64,000 nucleotides of DNA from Clostridiaceae bacterium. GTDB taxonomy: Bacteria > Bacillota > Clostridia > Clostridiales > Clostridiaceae. Positions 18,654-27,296 of this stretch are shown piece by piece. The notes under the pieces are model-generated. The model worked only from the letters and a program-made list of their open reading frames with translations. It was not told the DNA's origin and did no database searches. Every line of letters begins with the position of its first letter. The stretch's first letter is position 1. The DNA is taken from assembly GCA_902363375.1 (NCBI GenBank), contig CABIZX010000005.1, positions 62,001 to 126,000 on the forward strand. Direction: 5' to 3'. A program made the translations under genes and the position numbers.

Positions 18654-19148
18654 ATGGATACAGTAAAAATTGGACGATTTATAGCTCAGGCTAGAAAAAA
18701 TAAAAAAATGACGCAGACAGAGTTTGGAGAATATTTAGGAGTAACTGATAAAGCAGTTTCAAAATGGGAGTGTGGTAAGTGTCTACCAGATAGTTCATTA
18801 TTTGAAGAAATAAGTAAGGTATTAGAAGTTTCAATGAATGAGTTATTAAAGGGTGAATATATTACAGAAGAAAATGTAGAGATAGTGAATAATAAAACTA
18901 TAATTTCATTACTTGATGAAATTAAAAAGTTAAAAAGAAATGAATCCTTGGTAGGGGCTGTATGTGCCATAGTGATATCGTTTATTACAGCAATTTATTC
19001 TGTTATATGGAAACCTGGTGGGAAAGCTTATGAGCAATTTTTCTCGGGATTTATTCAAGCTATAAGTGGTGGATGCCTTGTTATAGGCATAATTCTTATG
19101 TTCTATACATGGGTAAAGTACTCCGAAAAGAATTCTAATAGTAAATAG
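18654..19148 (+). CDS. XRE-family regulator with C-terminal membrane helices
   Basis: I prefer ATG 18654 (AGGAGG at 18641-18646, spacing 7) to a GTG two codons earlier that overlaps the site. The 164-residue product has an N-terminal helix-turn-helix (residues 5-62: RKNKKMTQTEFGEYLGVTDKAVSKWE), a short linker, and two membrane helices (about 98-118 and 132-154) ending in KYSEKNSNSK. This layout puts a DNA-binding domain on the membrane face and is common in Firmicute regulators that sense envelope or peptide signals. Target and signal are unknown. The structured repeat lies in its leader. Confidence 0.85.
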   Translation: MDTVKIGRFIAQARKNKKMTQTEFGEYLGVTDKAVSKWECGKCLPDSSLFEEISKVLEVSMNELLKGEYITEENVEIVNNKTIISLLDEIKKLKRNESLVGAVCAIVISFITAIYSVIWKPGGKAYEQFFSGFIQAISGGCLVIGIILMFYTWVKYSEKNSNSK

Positions 19149-19209
19149 ATTATAAACTGATGGTTATAACAATATTTAATAAATATATTTATATATAAGA
19201 ACAGTATAA

Positions 19210-19258
19210 AAACCTAGCCTTATCCACACTATTTATTAAATGAAGCTAGGTTTACTTT
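19210..19258. terminator. Terminator shared by the XRE and DUF4317 genes
   Basis: AAACCTAGC (19210-19218) pairs with GCTAGGTTT (19245-19253), leaving a 26-nt loop. T-rich flanks occur on both strands (TTTACTTTTT on plus, TTTTTATAC on minus), so it can serve both converging genes. Confidence 0.65.
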
Positions 19259-19271
19259 TTATTTATATAAT

Positions 19272-20621
19272 TTAAATTAAATCATCTAAGCCATTAACTG
19301 TAGTTTGTTCATTTTCGTCAATAGGAATAACTATACATTTTTGACCGTCGATTATTTGAGATTTTATTTGAGGTATTTTTTCAGGTTTTACCTTTAAAAT
19401 AACATCATAGTGAGAATTAGCTTCCTTGACTTCTGAATTTTCGTTAGGGATGTTTTCTAAATTAGTTTCAGAAGTTTCTTCTAAATCTAGATTGTTATCA
19501 TTAACTTCCATAGTAGAATGAGTTTCATCATCTGCAGAAGATTTTTGATTAACTTCATCTAGTTTAGTCTGTAGAACTTCTACTTGTTTCTTAAGACTTT
19601 CTTCTCTTTTTCTCTGTTCATTTACCTTAAGTATCTTTGTATCAATTAAATTTTCAGCTAAAGGAAGGTCATCACCAAAGTTTTCTATATAAGATTCTTC
19701 AATTTTAGTGGTAACTTCCTCAGGAACTCCACTTTCTATTAAAAGATTTTGAATATCTTTTTTTGTTAATGTTATAGGCTCACAATCTGTATCCTCATAC
19801 ATTGAATTATATTCATCTATCATATTATTTAAGTTATCTTGTATCTCCATAAAGGTTTTATCAGCTATTTGTTCATTAGAGCTAAAAGAATCTTTAATGA
19901 TTGATTGGAAGGTTTCCTTTTGGATAGTAGCAGTTTGCTTAGAATAACAGCCTAAGCCATCTTCCATTAATTCAGGATGAGTATCCTTGGCATTCTTTGT
20001 ATAATACATAATAGAGTTAACATCTGCACTACGGTCAATAAAAGCAGGAAATACAAAACCATTAATTGGAGCCTCAACTACCCAATCTCTAATACGTGCC
20101 TTTATTCTATTTTCTTCTTCAAAGTATCTAAGACCAGGCTCTGAAAGTGAAACAGGACATATTGCACATAGTAAATATTCATAGACTTCCTCAGATTCAT
20201 CTATCTTCATATTGTCAGTAGTTTTAGTAATAACATCATAAGCATCATGAAAAATAAGTATTAAAAAGTTACTGGTATAATTATAATTATCTATAATAAG
20301 TTTATAAAAATCATCAAGGAGAGCATCATCCTTTAATTGACTTTTTTTTAGTTGCATAAGAGAAATCTGTTTTTCATTTATATAATCATCATTGATTGGA
20401 AAGTTAAGCTCTAGGATATTATTCCCAATAGTTCCAGACAGTATTTTCTTAGCAATTTCTAAGTATTTAAAGTATTCGTCGTCATCTAAATTTAGAAAGG
20501 TCTCTCTAAATTTTAAAAGAATATGCTTTTCTCCATTTACATAGCAACCACACAGTTTAGTGAAGGTACAATGATCTTTTTTAAAACGTTTTTTTAACTC
20601 AAGTATATCTTTTTTTCTCAT
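19272..20621 (-). CDS. DUF4317 domain-containing protein
   Basis: I start at ATG 20621 because GAGGGG is 8 bases upstream; a TTG five codons earlier overlaps that site. The 449-residue product begins MRKKDILELKKRFKKDHC and matches DUF4317 over residues 1-360. The N-terminal HCTFTKLCGCYVNGEKH and MYYTKNAKDTHPELMEDGLGC regions are characteristic. A charged coiled-coil-like stretch (about 325-360) and an acidic low-complexity linker (Glu/Asp/Ser/Asn) precede a short conserved tail (VILKVKPEKIPQIKSQIIDG). There is no signal peptide or membrane helix. The family is widespread in Clostridia and has no known function. Confidence 0.85.
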   Translation of the reverse strand: MRKKDILELKKRFKKDHCTFTKLCGCYVNGEKHILLKFRETFLNLDDDEYFKYLEIAKKILSGTIGNNILELNFPINDDYINEKQISLMQLKKSQLKDDALLDDFYKLIIDNYNYTSNFLILIFHDAYDVITKTTDNMKIDESEEVYEYLLCAICPVSLSEPGLRYFEEENRIKARIRDWVVEAPINGFVFPAFIDRSADVNSIMYYTKNAKDTHPELMEDGLGCYSKQTATIQKETFQSIIKDSFSSNEQIADKTFMEIQDNLNNMIDEYNSMYEDTDCEPITLTKKDIQNLLIESGVPEEVTTKIEESYIENFGDDLPLAENLIDTKILKVNEQRKREESLKKQVEVLQTKLDEVNQKSSADDETHSTMEVNDNNLDLEETSETNLENIPNENSEVKEANSHYDVILKVKPEKIPQIKSQIIDGQKCIVIPIDENEQTTVNGLDDLI

Positions 20622-20798
20622 ATATAAACCCCTCAATCTACTTTTATAATTATATATTTATTTAATTAAGTCATAGATATAAATCTTCTTGAAAATTGAA
20701 ACATCAATTTAAGTATAATATCTTTTATGTTTTAATTAAAGATTTATTAGTAAAGGAAATAGATTCAATATCCACAGTATGTAAGGATTATAAAATAT

Positions 20799-20845
20799 AT
20801 AAAAAGTACTGAGTGAATTGCATATCTCAATACTTTTTATTTTAC
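20799..20845 (-). terminator. Terminator of the GNAT gene
   Basis: Arms 20799-20813 and 20826-20840 pair over 15 positions with one mismatch and a 12-nt loop. On the minus strand it starts 8 bases after the GNAT stop codon and is T-rich afterwards. Confidence 0.7.
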
Positions 20846-20847
20846 TG

Positions 20848-21480
20848 TTAATATTCTTTTTCTAACATCCAATAAGGCATGTCTGGAGTTTCATCTAGTC
20901 CTAATGGAATCTTTACATCTGTTCTCGATGGACCATATAAAGTTTTGTGGTCATGCATTATTTGAGATATTTTTGATGAGTCTAATGAAGTAGTGCTAAA
21001 AAGCAAGGCTTGCCAACGCATGCCACAGGTTGCCATTTCATACACAGGTTCAAATCGATTTCTTTTATAGAAGTTTATCCTATGCTCACGTATATAGTTC
21101 TCCTTAGGATTATCTCCAGGAACAGGCAATTCTGATTCTACAACTATATATTGATCTTTGTAGTAAATTTTAAGGAACGATAGGATTTGGCTTCCGAATC
21201 CCTTATTTCGCAAGGTTGAAGATACTCCTAGGTAATCTAAAAGCAGCAATTCTATATTTGGAGACTTCCAGATAGTTGCATATCCAATCATTTTCTCAGG
21301 ATGACTTTTATCAATAGGGCTAAATAGACCTAGTAAATCATAGTGACCAGAATTTCGAAGTCCTATGATATCTGATAAAGGCTTTCTTTCCTGTAGGTTA
21401 AAATCCTTTTTAAATTCTTCCGTATACCAGTACTTTATTTCTGGATCTGTCATGGGACGTAGATTTAAATTACTCATCAT
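20848..21480 (-). CDS. GNAT-family N-acetyltransferase
   Basis: The 210-residue protein (from ATG 21480; AGAAGG is 6 bases upstream) has a GNAT acetyl-CoA-binding core. LLLLDYLGVSSTLRNKGFGSQIL supplies the beta4 and Q/RxxGxG/A signature, and FYKRNRFEPV matches the late part of the fold. A further 70 residues follow and are not typical of short GNATs. It would acetylate a small amine or protein N-terminus; the substrate is unknown. It immediately follows the remains of an AraC gene, overlapping its stop codon region. A combined AraC-GNAT unit is common in clostridia, so this enzyme may once have been controlled by that regulator. Confidence 0.8.
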   Translation of the reverse strand: MMSNLNLRPMTDPEIKYWYTEEFKKDFNLQERKPLSDIIGLRNSGHYDLLGLFSPIDKSHPEKMIGYATIWKSPNIELLLLDYLGVSSTLRNKGFGSQILSFLKIYYKDQYIVVESELPVPGDNPKENYIREHRINFYKRNRFEPVYEMATCGMRWQALLFSTTSLDSSKISQIMHDHKTLYGPSRTDVKIPLGLDETPDMPYWMLEKEY

Positions 21481-21482
21481 TT

Positions 21483-21873
21483 TCACCTTCTTCTCATTAA
21501 ATATCTATTAAACATTTTAGGAGTTAATCCTAAGTAATGATTAAATGGCCTCTCGAGTTGTCGTGTACCTATACCAATTTTATTAGAAAGGATCTCAATA
21601 CGAATAAGACCATTTGAGTAATTAATTATAGCGATAGATTTCTCTATAGTTTTATTTGTAGGATTAAAGTTATTAAATATATATTCAAGTAATAGATTAT
21701 TTATAAAATTGAATCTTTCATCAAAGCTGCTAGAATTCATTACAGCATATTCTATTTGAGAGTTCTTTTGATATAAGATTTAAATCAAAAGAATTATTAG
21801 TAAATTCATTCATAGATATATTGAAAAATGGAAACATCATATCTCTATGTATATCATTTTTTACTTCAATCAT
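21483..21873 (-). pseudogene. Broken AraC-family regulator
   Basis: An 85-codon frame (21483-21740) encodes an AraC helix-turn-helix (NYSNGLIRIEILSNKIGIGTRQLERPF, then GLTPKMFNRYLMRRR). It stops right after the second HTH helix, where intact members continue for 15-40 residues. Upstream, the minus strand from 21873 to about 21740 reads in another frame as a plausible continuation (FPFFNISMNEFTNNSF, ISKELSNRICCNEF). The two fit together if one base is gained or lost near 21735-21745. No ribosome binding site precedes 21873. It is therefore frameshifted and shortened at both ends. The HTH fragment could still be translated, but function is doubtful. Confidence 0.65.
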
Positions 21874-22039
21874 AAAATATGAATTAATTATAACACGTAG
21901 ATAAGACTAAATTATAAGTATTTTAAATAAGTGTATAGATTATGTTTAAACTTAATATTTTAGTAAATATAATTTTTATTAGTTTTAAAGTCTAGATATA
22001 GTATAATAGATATGAAATGGACAAAACGGGGGGAAACTT

Positions 22040-22840
22040 ATGGGAAATAAGATTTTTTCTTCTTTAGAATATCTAGGTCTGAATTATGAAGATAACATAG
22101 AACTATATAAAAAAAAGGAAGATAAAGACGATAAACATGATAAAGGAACAAAAGATACTAAAACTGATATAAATACATTACTTTATGATAAAAAAGTTAA
22201 TTGTCCGGTATGTTTACAAACATTTAGTAGTAGAGTGGTTAGAGCATATGCACCAAGAATGAAGTCAAAGGATACGGATGCGTTTATAAGATACGAAGGT
22301 ATAAATCCATATTTTTATGAGGTAATAGCATGTCCAACATGTGGATATGCTGCTTTAAAAAGTGATTTTCAAAAAATAGAACCTTATAAACGAGAGAGTA
22401 TACTTATAAAGATATCAAACCAATGGCATGGAAAAGAATATCCTCAGATTTATAATGAAGAGATTGCTATCGAACGTTATAAATTAGCGTTATTAAATGC
22501 AGTATTGGGAGAATTTAAAGATAGTACAAAGGCAATACTTTGCTTAAAGATTGCATGGATGTACAGGCTTCTAGGAAATGAAGAAGAAGAAAATGATTTT
22601 TTAAAAAGGGCTCTTCAAGGGTTTCTTATAGCTTATGAAAATGAACGAACTCCAATATATGGATTAAATAGATATTCATTAGAATATCTTATAGGTGAAT
22701 TGTATAGAAGAACTGAAGATTATACAAACGCTAAACTATGGCTTAGTAAAGTGATTTTAAGTGGAGCGGATCAAAAACTTAAAGATAGAGCTAGAGATAT
22801 GAGGGACTTATCAAAGGAAGAGGAATCTAAAGTTGACTAA
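22040..22840 (+). CDS. DUF2225 family protein with two zinc-ribbon CxxC pairs
   Basis: This 266-residue protein matches DUF2225. Two CxxC pairs (NCPVCLQTF at about residue 54 and ACPTCGYAA at about residue 97) would form a zinc ribbon. The second half is a TPR-like helical region (about 130-262: YKLALLNAVLGEF, CLKIAWMYRLLG, LEYLIGELYRRTEDYTNAKLWLSKV). The start of the protein has a lysine/aspartate-rich insert (KKKEDKDDKHDKGTKDTK). No enzymatic function is known for the family. GGGGGG precedes the start, and a terminator follows. It is a single-gene unit. Confidence 0.88.
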   Translation: MGNKIFSSLEYLGLNYEDNIELYKKKEDKDDKHDKGTKDTKTDINTLLYDKKVNCPVCLQTFSSRVVRAYAPRMKSKDTDAFIRYEGINPYFYEVIACPTCGYAALKSDFQKIEPYKRESILIKISNQWHGKEYPQIYNEEIAIERYKLALLNAVLGEFKDSTKAILCLKIAWMYRLLGNEEEENDFLKRALQGFLIAYENERTPIYGLNRYSLEYLIGELYRRTEDYTNAKLWLSKVILSGADQKLKDRARDMRDLSKEEESKVD

Positions 22841-22957
22841 ACTGTTAATAAATGGTATTAATATATAGATTTTAAATAAATACTTAAAATCATATTATAA
22901 ATATATTATTCTAGTAAAAAGGTAATAAGAATATATAAATGTTTAATAAGAATTAAG

Positions 22958-22994
22958 AACACCCGATTAGCTAAAAGCTACTCGGGTGTTTTTT
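22958..22994 (+). terminator. Rho-independent terminator downstream of the DUF2225 gene
   Basis: AACACCCGATTAGC (from 22958) pairs with GCTACTCGGGTGTT (22977-22990) with one mismatch and a short A-rich loop. Six T follow. It could also serve the minus strand. Confidence 0.88.
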
Positions 22995-23040
22995 ATATTA
23001 GATTAATACTCCATCATAATGATGAAGTTCCCTTAAGTTA

Positions 23041-23283
23041 CTACCAGAAGAATCCACGTCTACCACAATTGCCTCCAAAGCCTCCGAAACCGCCACAACC
23101 CAATAATACTAACCATAGTAACCATTGGTTATTGCCGCAATCACAACCAAAGTTGGAATTACAATTACGATCTGGGAATCCTGTACAACAAAAGGTCGGA
23201 CATCTGTCACAGCATGAATGTGTATTACAGCAACAATCACATTCGCATCTACAATTACAATGATGTTTTCTATGACTACCCAT
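23041..23283 (-). CDS. Very cysteine-rich small protein (80 aa, 17 Cys)
   Basis: A real gene by its GAGGT site 7 bases before the ATG. The product has 17 cysteines in 80 residues (C9, 11, 13, 15, 17-19, 24, 25, 28, 32, 33, 41, 47, 49, 63, 73). A basic/histidine start (GSHRKHHCNCRCECDCCC) leads to a tryptophan/leucine-rich hydrophobic stretch (NQWLLWLVLLG, 52-62) and a GGFGGFGG tail. This composition recalls spore coat and exosporium cysteine-rich proteins or metal-binding proteins. I do not recognise a specific family. A sporulation role is inference only. It stands alone between two minus/plus terminators. Confidence 0.75.
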   Translation of the reverse strand: MGSHRKHHCNCRCECDCCCNTHSCCDRCPTFCCTGFPDRNCNSNFGCDCGNNQWLLWLVLLGCGGFGGFGGNCGRRGFFW

Positions 23284-23534
23284 ATATATTACCTCATTTT
23301 TTTATATTTACTCCTAAGTTTATGTTTTGGGAGTATGTAATATAAAAATGAATTTAAAATACATAAATAAACTACTTAAATTTAAAATGTATCCTAATAT
23401 TATGATATGAAAATATGAAAATTTGGATACAGTATATATCTACAATGATTATCTATGATGTAATAAGTGCAAGTTATTTAGTAAGATATTATATATTAAA
23501 TTATTAAGAAATAAAATGTCCAAAATAAATTTAT

Positions 23535-24176
23535 TTATCCACCTAGGGTAACATCTTGCTCATTATACCATTCTAAAGCGTTATAGAAGTCTTTAGGTGT
23601 AAAATCAGGCCAATAGGTATCTATTGTATAGAAATCAGAATAAACAGATTGAATTGGTAAGAAACCACTAAGTCTTTTTCTACCACCCCACCTTATAATA
23701 AGATCAATTCTAGAAATATCCTCTGAATGTATGTAGGGCAGGATATGTTTACTAGAGGAATTAGAACTCTTTAATAAATTTAAGTCCCACTCCCATCCAT
23801 AATGTATTAAGAAATTTACTTTAATACCACCATGGCCAAATTTTTTTCTAGTGGTGAATGGGAGCAAGGCTTTTGGAAAAGCAGTCGATTCGGTATTTCC
23901 AATAACTAATATTTCGCAATTTTCTTTTGTCAATAGCATAACTGAATCTATACATGCTTGTATAAATGCTAGCTTCTGCTCAGAAGGTCGTTTTGTATTA
24001 TCTATAGTAAAACCATAGAAAGTTACTTCTTTAATATTTTCCTTTTGGCAAAGTTTAAATACTTCAAGACCTGGATTTATACCATGTTGATATCCTTTAT
24101 CTTTGGTTAGATTATTTGATAAAGCCCAGCGTCTATTACCATCAGGAATTATTCCAATATGTTCTGGTATTCTCAT
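23535..24176 (-). CDS. Divergent cis-prenyltransferase (undecaprenyl diphosphate synthase family)
   Basis: A 213-residue member of the UppS fold, shorter than the usual 240-250. The substrate loop is kept (IIPDGNRRWA with D12), as are NTKRPSEQK in place of ENWxRP and LSGFLPIQSVYSDFY with WPDF near the end. The motif that normally reads RTGGExR is RWGGRKR, so the magnesium-binding glutamate is replaced by arginine. HYGWEWD replaces NYGGRxD. It would make a cis-polyprenyl or shorter diphosphate if active, perhaps with different metal handling or as a subunit. It lies 21 bases after the secreted helical protein gene and shares its transcript. It is unlikely to be the housekeeping uppS. Confidence 0.75.
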   Translation of the reverse strand: MRIPEHIGIIPDGNRRWALSNNLTKDKGYQHGINPGLEVFKLCQKENIKEVTFYGFTIDNTKRPSEQKLAFIQACIDSVMLLTKENCEILVIGNTESTAFPKALLPFTTRKKFGHGGIKVNFLIHYGWEWDLNLLKSSNSSSKHILPYIHSEDISRIDLIIRWGGRKRLSGFLPIQSVYSDFYTIDTYWPDFTPKDFYNALEWYNEQDVTLGG

Positions 24177-24197
24177 ATTTCCTCCATAAAATTATAA

Positions 24198-24845
24198 TTA
24201 TTGCTTGAATTTTTCAGGAAACTGTTTAATTATACCATCAGCAAGGACATCTGCTAGCCTTATGATATGATCTTCACCTTGATCATATGCTCTGATATCA
24301 GCTTTCCAATCCTTATTTAATCTTGCAGTAACGGCATCTGTAAGTAGTTGTAGATGTCTATGCAACATGTCTTTTAAAGTTTTATTTGAATAATTAGGAT
24401 TAATGCTACTTAAAAAATCAGCTATATCATCTGCATTTTTGTACCATGATTTATTGTACTTTTCAAAGTCAGATTTGGAGCCGCTTTTAGCAGCGTCGAC
24501 AACTTTACCAGCAATTAATATGTGTTCCCTTAATAGAGAAGATAGTTTATTTCCAGCTTCTTCACCATAATAAGGTTTAATTGAGTTGCCGATATCATCT
24601 TGATTTCTAAGAAGTCTTTCTAATACATAATCTTTATCTTCTAGGGAGGCTATATCGCTTATAATAAAACTTCTAGTCCAAGCAACATGATCAATCCATA
24701 GCCTTCTTTTTGCCATTTGCAAATCAGCCATTGATTTAGTATAGGAATTGTCGTTTAAGGATATATTCTCTGTAGCCTCAACATTAATAGAGAATAAAAA
24801 CATAATGAATAAGAGAAATAATGAGGATTTAAAAAATTTTTCCAT
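24198..24845 (-). CDS. Exported four-helix protein of unknown function
   Basis: A 215-residue protein with a clear signal peptide (residues 1-24, hydrophobic SSLFLLFIMFLFSI, likely cut after VEA). The mature part is helical: RRLWIDHVAWTRSFIISDIASLEDKDYVLERLL, then a YYGEEAGNKLSSLLREHI segment and a C-terminal DAVTARLNKDWKADIRAYDQGEDHI stretch. Homologues are found in spore-formers under misleading names such as glycosyltransferase or acetylglutamate kinase; I see no catalytic motif for either. Histidine and acidic residues on the helices could bind metal. AAGGAG precedes the start. The divergent cis-prenyltransferase follows 21 bases later, so the pair is probably functionally linked. Confidence 0.75.
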   Translation of the reverse strand: MEKFFKSSLFLLFIMFLFSINVEATENISLNDNSYTKSMADLQMAKRRLWIDHVAWTRSFIISDIASLEDKDYVLERLLRNQDDIGNSIKPYYGEEAGNKLSSLLREHILIAGKVVDAAKSGSKSDFEKYNKSWYKNADDIADFLSSINPNYSNKTLKDMLHRHLQLLTDAVTARLNKDWKADIRAYDQGEDHIIRLADVLADGIIKQFPEKFKQ

Positions 24846-24960
24846 TTTATATACTCCTTTTATGTATAAATTTTAATTAGTTTACTCTAATTAAATAGAA
24901 CTTATACGGAGATATATTATTTATATTTGGAGTATATGATATATCTCAATTGTACGATTA

Positions 24961-25165
24961 AATCTCTTTAGCAAGGGGTACTGTTTCAGGCAGTGACACG
25001 ACTAGGAATCTCTGTTTATGTGAAAAAGATTAATGATGAAAATAATAAGAGAACTACTTATATTACATTTCATTTAAAGAAAAACTGAGAAAATCAGAAC
25101 AAGTTGTAGATTATATGTGTTTAATTCTCCCAGAATACTCTATAGATTATTTTACTAATTAAGAC
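24961..25165 (+). pseudogene. Possible coding relic in the 400-base gap before the nucleoside transporter
   Basis: The gap 24846-25245 has no intact gene. One frame reads AVTRLGISVYVKKINDEN and on to TTYITFHLKKN before a stop. A second frame then continues with FKEKLRKSEQVVDYM and ILPEYSIDYFTN. Together they look like a decayed protein, perhaps part of a winged-helix regulator, with frameshifts. I cannot name the family, and chance open frames in AT-rich DNA remain possible. The rest of the gap, next to the secreted-protein gene, holds only its promoter region. Confidence 0.25.
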
Positions 25166-25245
25166 ATTTTTAATATTCTAATGAATAGTTAAATTTATTG
25201 AAGAGCACAATATAGTAGAAATACTGTAAAGGACAAAGTGGAACA

Positions 25246-26460
25246 ATGAGAATATTAAATAGTATTATAGGAATTATATTTATATTTGTAGTAGCTTTTT
25301 TATTATCAAATAATAAGAAAAAAATAAATTGGAGAACTATTATTATAGGATTTTTAATACAATTAGGTTTTGCAATTATAGTTCTAAAATCATCTGTTGG
25401 AAAGAGCGTTTTAGAAAAAGTAGCTACGATAGCAACAGCAATTATAGGATATGCAAATGAAGGCATAAACTTTTTATTTGGAACGGTTATACCCACTGAT
25501 GGAGGGATGATTTTTGCGTTTCAAGTACTGACAGTTATTATATTTATTTCGTCTTTAGTTTCTGTGTTATATTATTTTGGGATAATGCAATTTGTTGTAA
25601 AAATAATAGGTGGGGCATTAGCAAAGCTTTTAGGAACTTCTAAGCTTGAGACATTATCAGCAGCAGCTAATATACTTTTATCACAAACAGAATCACCACT
25701 ATTAATAAAACCATATATTCAGAAGTTATCTACATCTGAACTTTTTACTGTCATGGTCGGTGGTGTGGCTTCCGTTTCTGGATCTGTTTTAGTTGGATAT
25801 TCTCTTATGGGAATTCCATTAGAATATCTTATATCAGCAAGTTTTATGGCTGCTCCAGCAGGGCTTATAATGTCAAAAATGATATTCCCAGAAAATAATA
25901 CGAAGGAATTAAATGAGAAAATTGAATTAGGAAAAGATGATTCAGTTAATGTGGTGGATGCAGCAGCAAAGGGAGCTTCAGAAGGATTAAGCTTGGCTTT
26001 AAATATAGGTGCGATGCTACTTGCTTTTATTTCTCTAATAGCTTTAGTAAATGGCATAATGGGATTTATTGGTGGACTTATAGGTATTAATGGGCTAAGC
26101 TTAGAAATGATACTTGGATATATATTCTCACCAGTAGTAGCAATTATAGGAGTTCCATGGAATGAAGCTTTAACTGCGGGATCACTTTTAGGACAAAAAA
26201 TAGTTTTAAATGAATTTGTTGCTTTTAGCAAATTAGGACCTATAATAGGTGAACTTTCAGAAAAAACTACAGCTATAATGACTTTTGCATTATGTGGCTT
26301 TGCAAATATATCTTCGATTGCTATTTTAATAGGAGGAATTGGTGGAATGGCTCCAAAAAGAAAGCATGAAGTTGCGAAGTTAGGAGTAAAAGCAATAGTT
26401 GCGGGTACCCTAGCAAATCTTCTAAGCGCAACTATTGCGGGACTTTTGATAGGGCTATAA
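25246..26460 (+). CDS. Concentrative nucleoside transporter (NupC family)
   Basis: A 404-residue integral membrane protein of the CNT family, which imports nucleosides with H+ or Na+. The core signatures are visible: [21 protein letters not shown] (about 82), [15 protein letters not shown] (about 145) with the G/QTE substrate motif, [16 protein letters not shown] (about 170), and [10 protein letters not shown] with [15 protein letters not shown] near 340. The N-terminus has two extra helices. The upstream AAAGGACAAAGTGG is a weak ribosome binding site. I looked for a purine riboswitch in the leader and saw none. A terminator follows, so it is a single-gene unit. Confidence 0.93.
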   Translation: MRILNSIIGIIFIFVVAFLLSNNKKKINWRTIIIGFLIQLGFAIIVLKSSVGKSVLEKVATIATAIIGYANEGINFLFGTVIPTDGGMIFAFQVLTVIIFISSLVSVLYYFGIMQFVVKIIGGALAKLLGTSKLETLSAAANILLSQTESPLLIKPYIQKLSTSELFTVMVGGVASVSGSVLVGYSLMGIPLEYLISASFMAAPAGLIMSKMIFPENNTKELNEKIELGKDDSVNVVDAAAKGASEGLSLALNIGAMLLAFISLIALVNGIMGFIGGLIGINGLSLEMILGYIFSPVVAIIGVPWNEALTAGSLLGQKIVLNEFVAFSKLGPIIGELSEKTTAIMTFALCGFANISSIAILIGGIGGMAPKRKHEVAKLGVKAIVAGTLANLLSATIAGLLIGL

Positions 26461-26537
26461 ATTTAGTTATATTAATAACAATACTTAAATGATCTTCAAT
26501 AAATTTTAAAAATGATATATTAAAACAAAGATTAAAG

Positions 26538-26585
26538 CTTCACTTTAAGGATAACCGTAAAGTAATTCTTAAAGTGAAGTTTATT
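26538..26585 (+). terminator. Terminator after the nucleoside transporter
   Basis: CTTCACTTTAAG (26538-26549) pairs perfectly with CTTAAAGTGAAG (26568-26579). TTTATTTTATT follows. Confidence 0.82.
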
Positions 26586-26928
26586 TTATTGAATTTATTT
26601 ATAGTCATATTTTAAATTTTATGAAGGAAAAATTTATTTATTGAATTATAGTCTATGGTTAAAGATTATAAAATGTTAAAAACTTCATACTAAAAAATAT
26701 TATTTAAGTAAATAAAACTTATCTAAGTATCAAATAATAAGTTTGGCGGGTTTAATGTTATTAAATATTATGATATAAATTTAAGTTATGAATTATAATA
26801 AAGATAATTTCTAAGCAACCACTTGACAATTGTATTATAAGAATGTAAATTAATATTAACAAATTAAATTGAGTAAAATTTAATTTATATAAATCATAAT
26901 TTAAAGATGAATTTTAGGAGGAATAGAA
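26586..26928. other. 343-base gap before trxA
   Basis: AT-rich with no gene or hairpin of note. It should contain the trxA promoter; the stretch TTGACAAT (26823-26830) followed by TAAGAATG about 10 bases later is the only promoter-like sequence, and its spacing is short. I do not claim it. Confidence 0.35.
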
Positions 26929-27240
26929 ATGGCAAAGATAGTTAATTCAAGTGAATTTAATGAAGAAATAAAAAATGGTGTTGTAGTAGTAGACTTTTTC
27001 GCAACTTGGTGTGGACCATGTAAAATGTTAGCTCCAATATTTGAGGAATTATCAACTGAAATGAACGGAAAGGTAAAATTCATTAAGGTTGATGTAGACC
27101 AATGCCCAGATGTAGCGATGAAGTATAGTGTAGCTTCAATTCCTACAATAATAGTATTTAAGGATGGAGAAAATGTAAATACTACAGTAGGTTTTGTACC
27201 AAAGGAAAAAATAAAAGAAACTGTAGAAGCTTATATATAA
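26929..27240 (+). CDS. trxA: Thioredoxin
   Basis: A 103-residue thioredoxin with the canonical active site ATWCGPCKMLAP (about residues 28-39), the cis-proline in SIPTIIVFKDGE, and a short C-terminal helix. It reduces protein disulfides in the cytoplasm. AGGAGG lies 8 bases before the ATG. The reductase gene starts 57 bases downstream, with a palindromic hairpin between them, so this is a two-gene redox unit in which the hairpin may lower reductase expression. A second thioredoxin-like gene, with an in-frame TGA, is at 36 kb. Confidence 0.96.
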   Translation: MAKIVNSSEFNEEIKNGVVVVDFFATWCGPCKMLAPIFEELSTEMNGKVKFIKVDVDQCPDVAMKYSVASIPTIIVFKDGENVNTTVGFVPKEKIKETVEAYI

Positions 27241-27246
27241 TAAAAG

Positions 27247-27271
27247 TATAGGAGAATTCTCCTATATTTTT
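27247..27271 (+). terminator. Palindromic hairpin between trxA and the reductase (partial terminator)
   Basis: TATAGGAGAATTCTCCTATA (27247-27266) is a perfect 20-nt palindrome followed by five T. It begins 7 bases after the trxA stop codon and probably lets part of the transcripts end there. Confidence 0.6.
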
Positions 27272-27296
27272 AATTTATAAGTTGGAGGACAAAGCA

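Noticed and set aside
23069..23263. Proline/glutamine-rich open frame opposite the cysteine-rich gene
   Set aside because: Its odd composition is the complement of Gly/Cys codons; it has no ribosome binding site, while the other strand does.
25166..25245. Purine riboswitch before the nucleoside transporter
   Set aside because: The leader lacks the conserved purine aptamer junction sequences.
25719..26231. 170-codon open frame antisense to the nucleoside transporter
   Set aside because: Shadow of a well-supported transporter gene; no ribosome binding site or recognisable domain.
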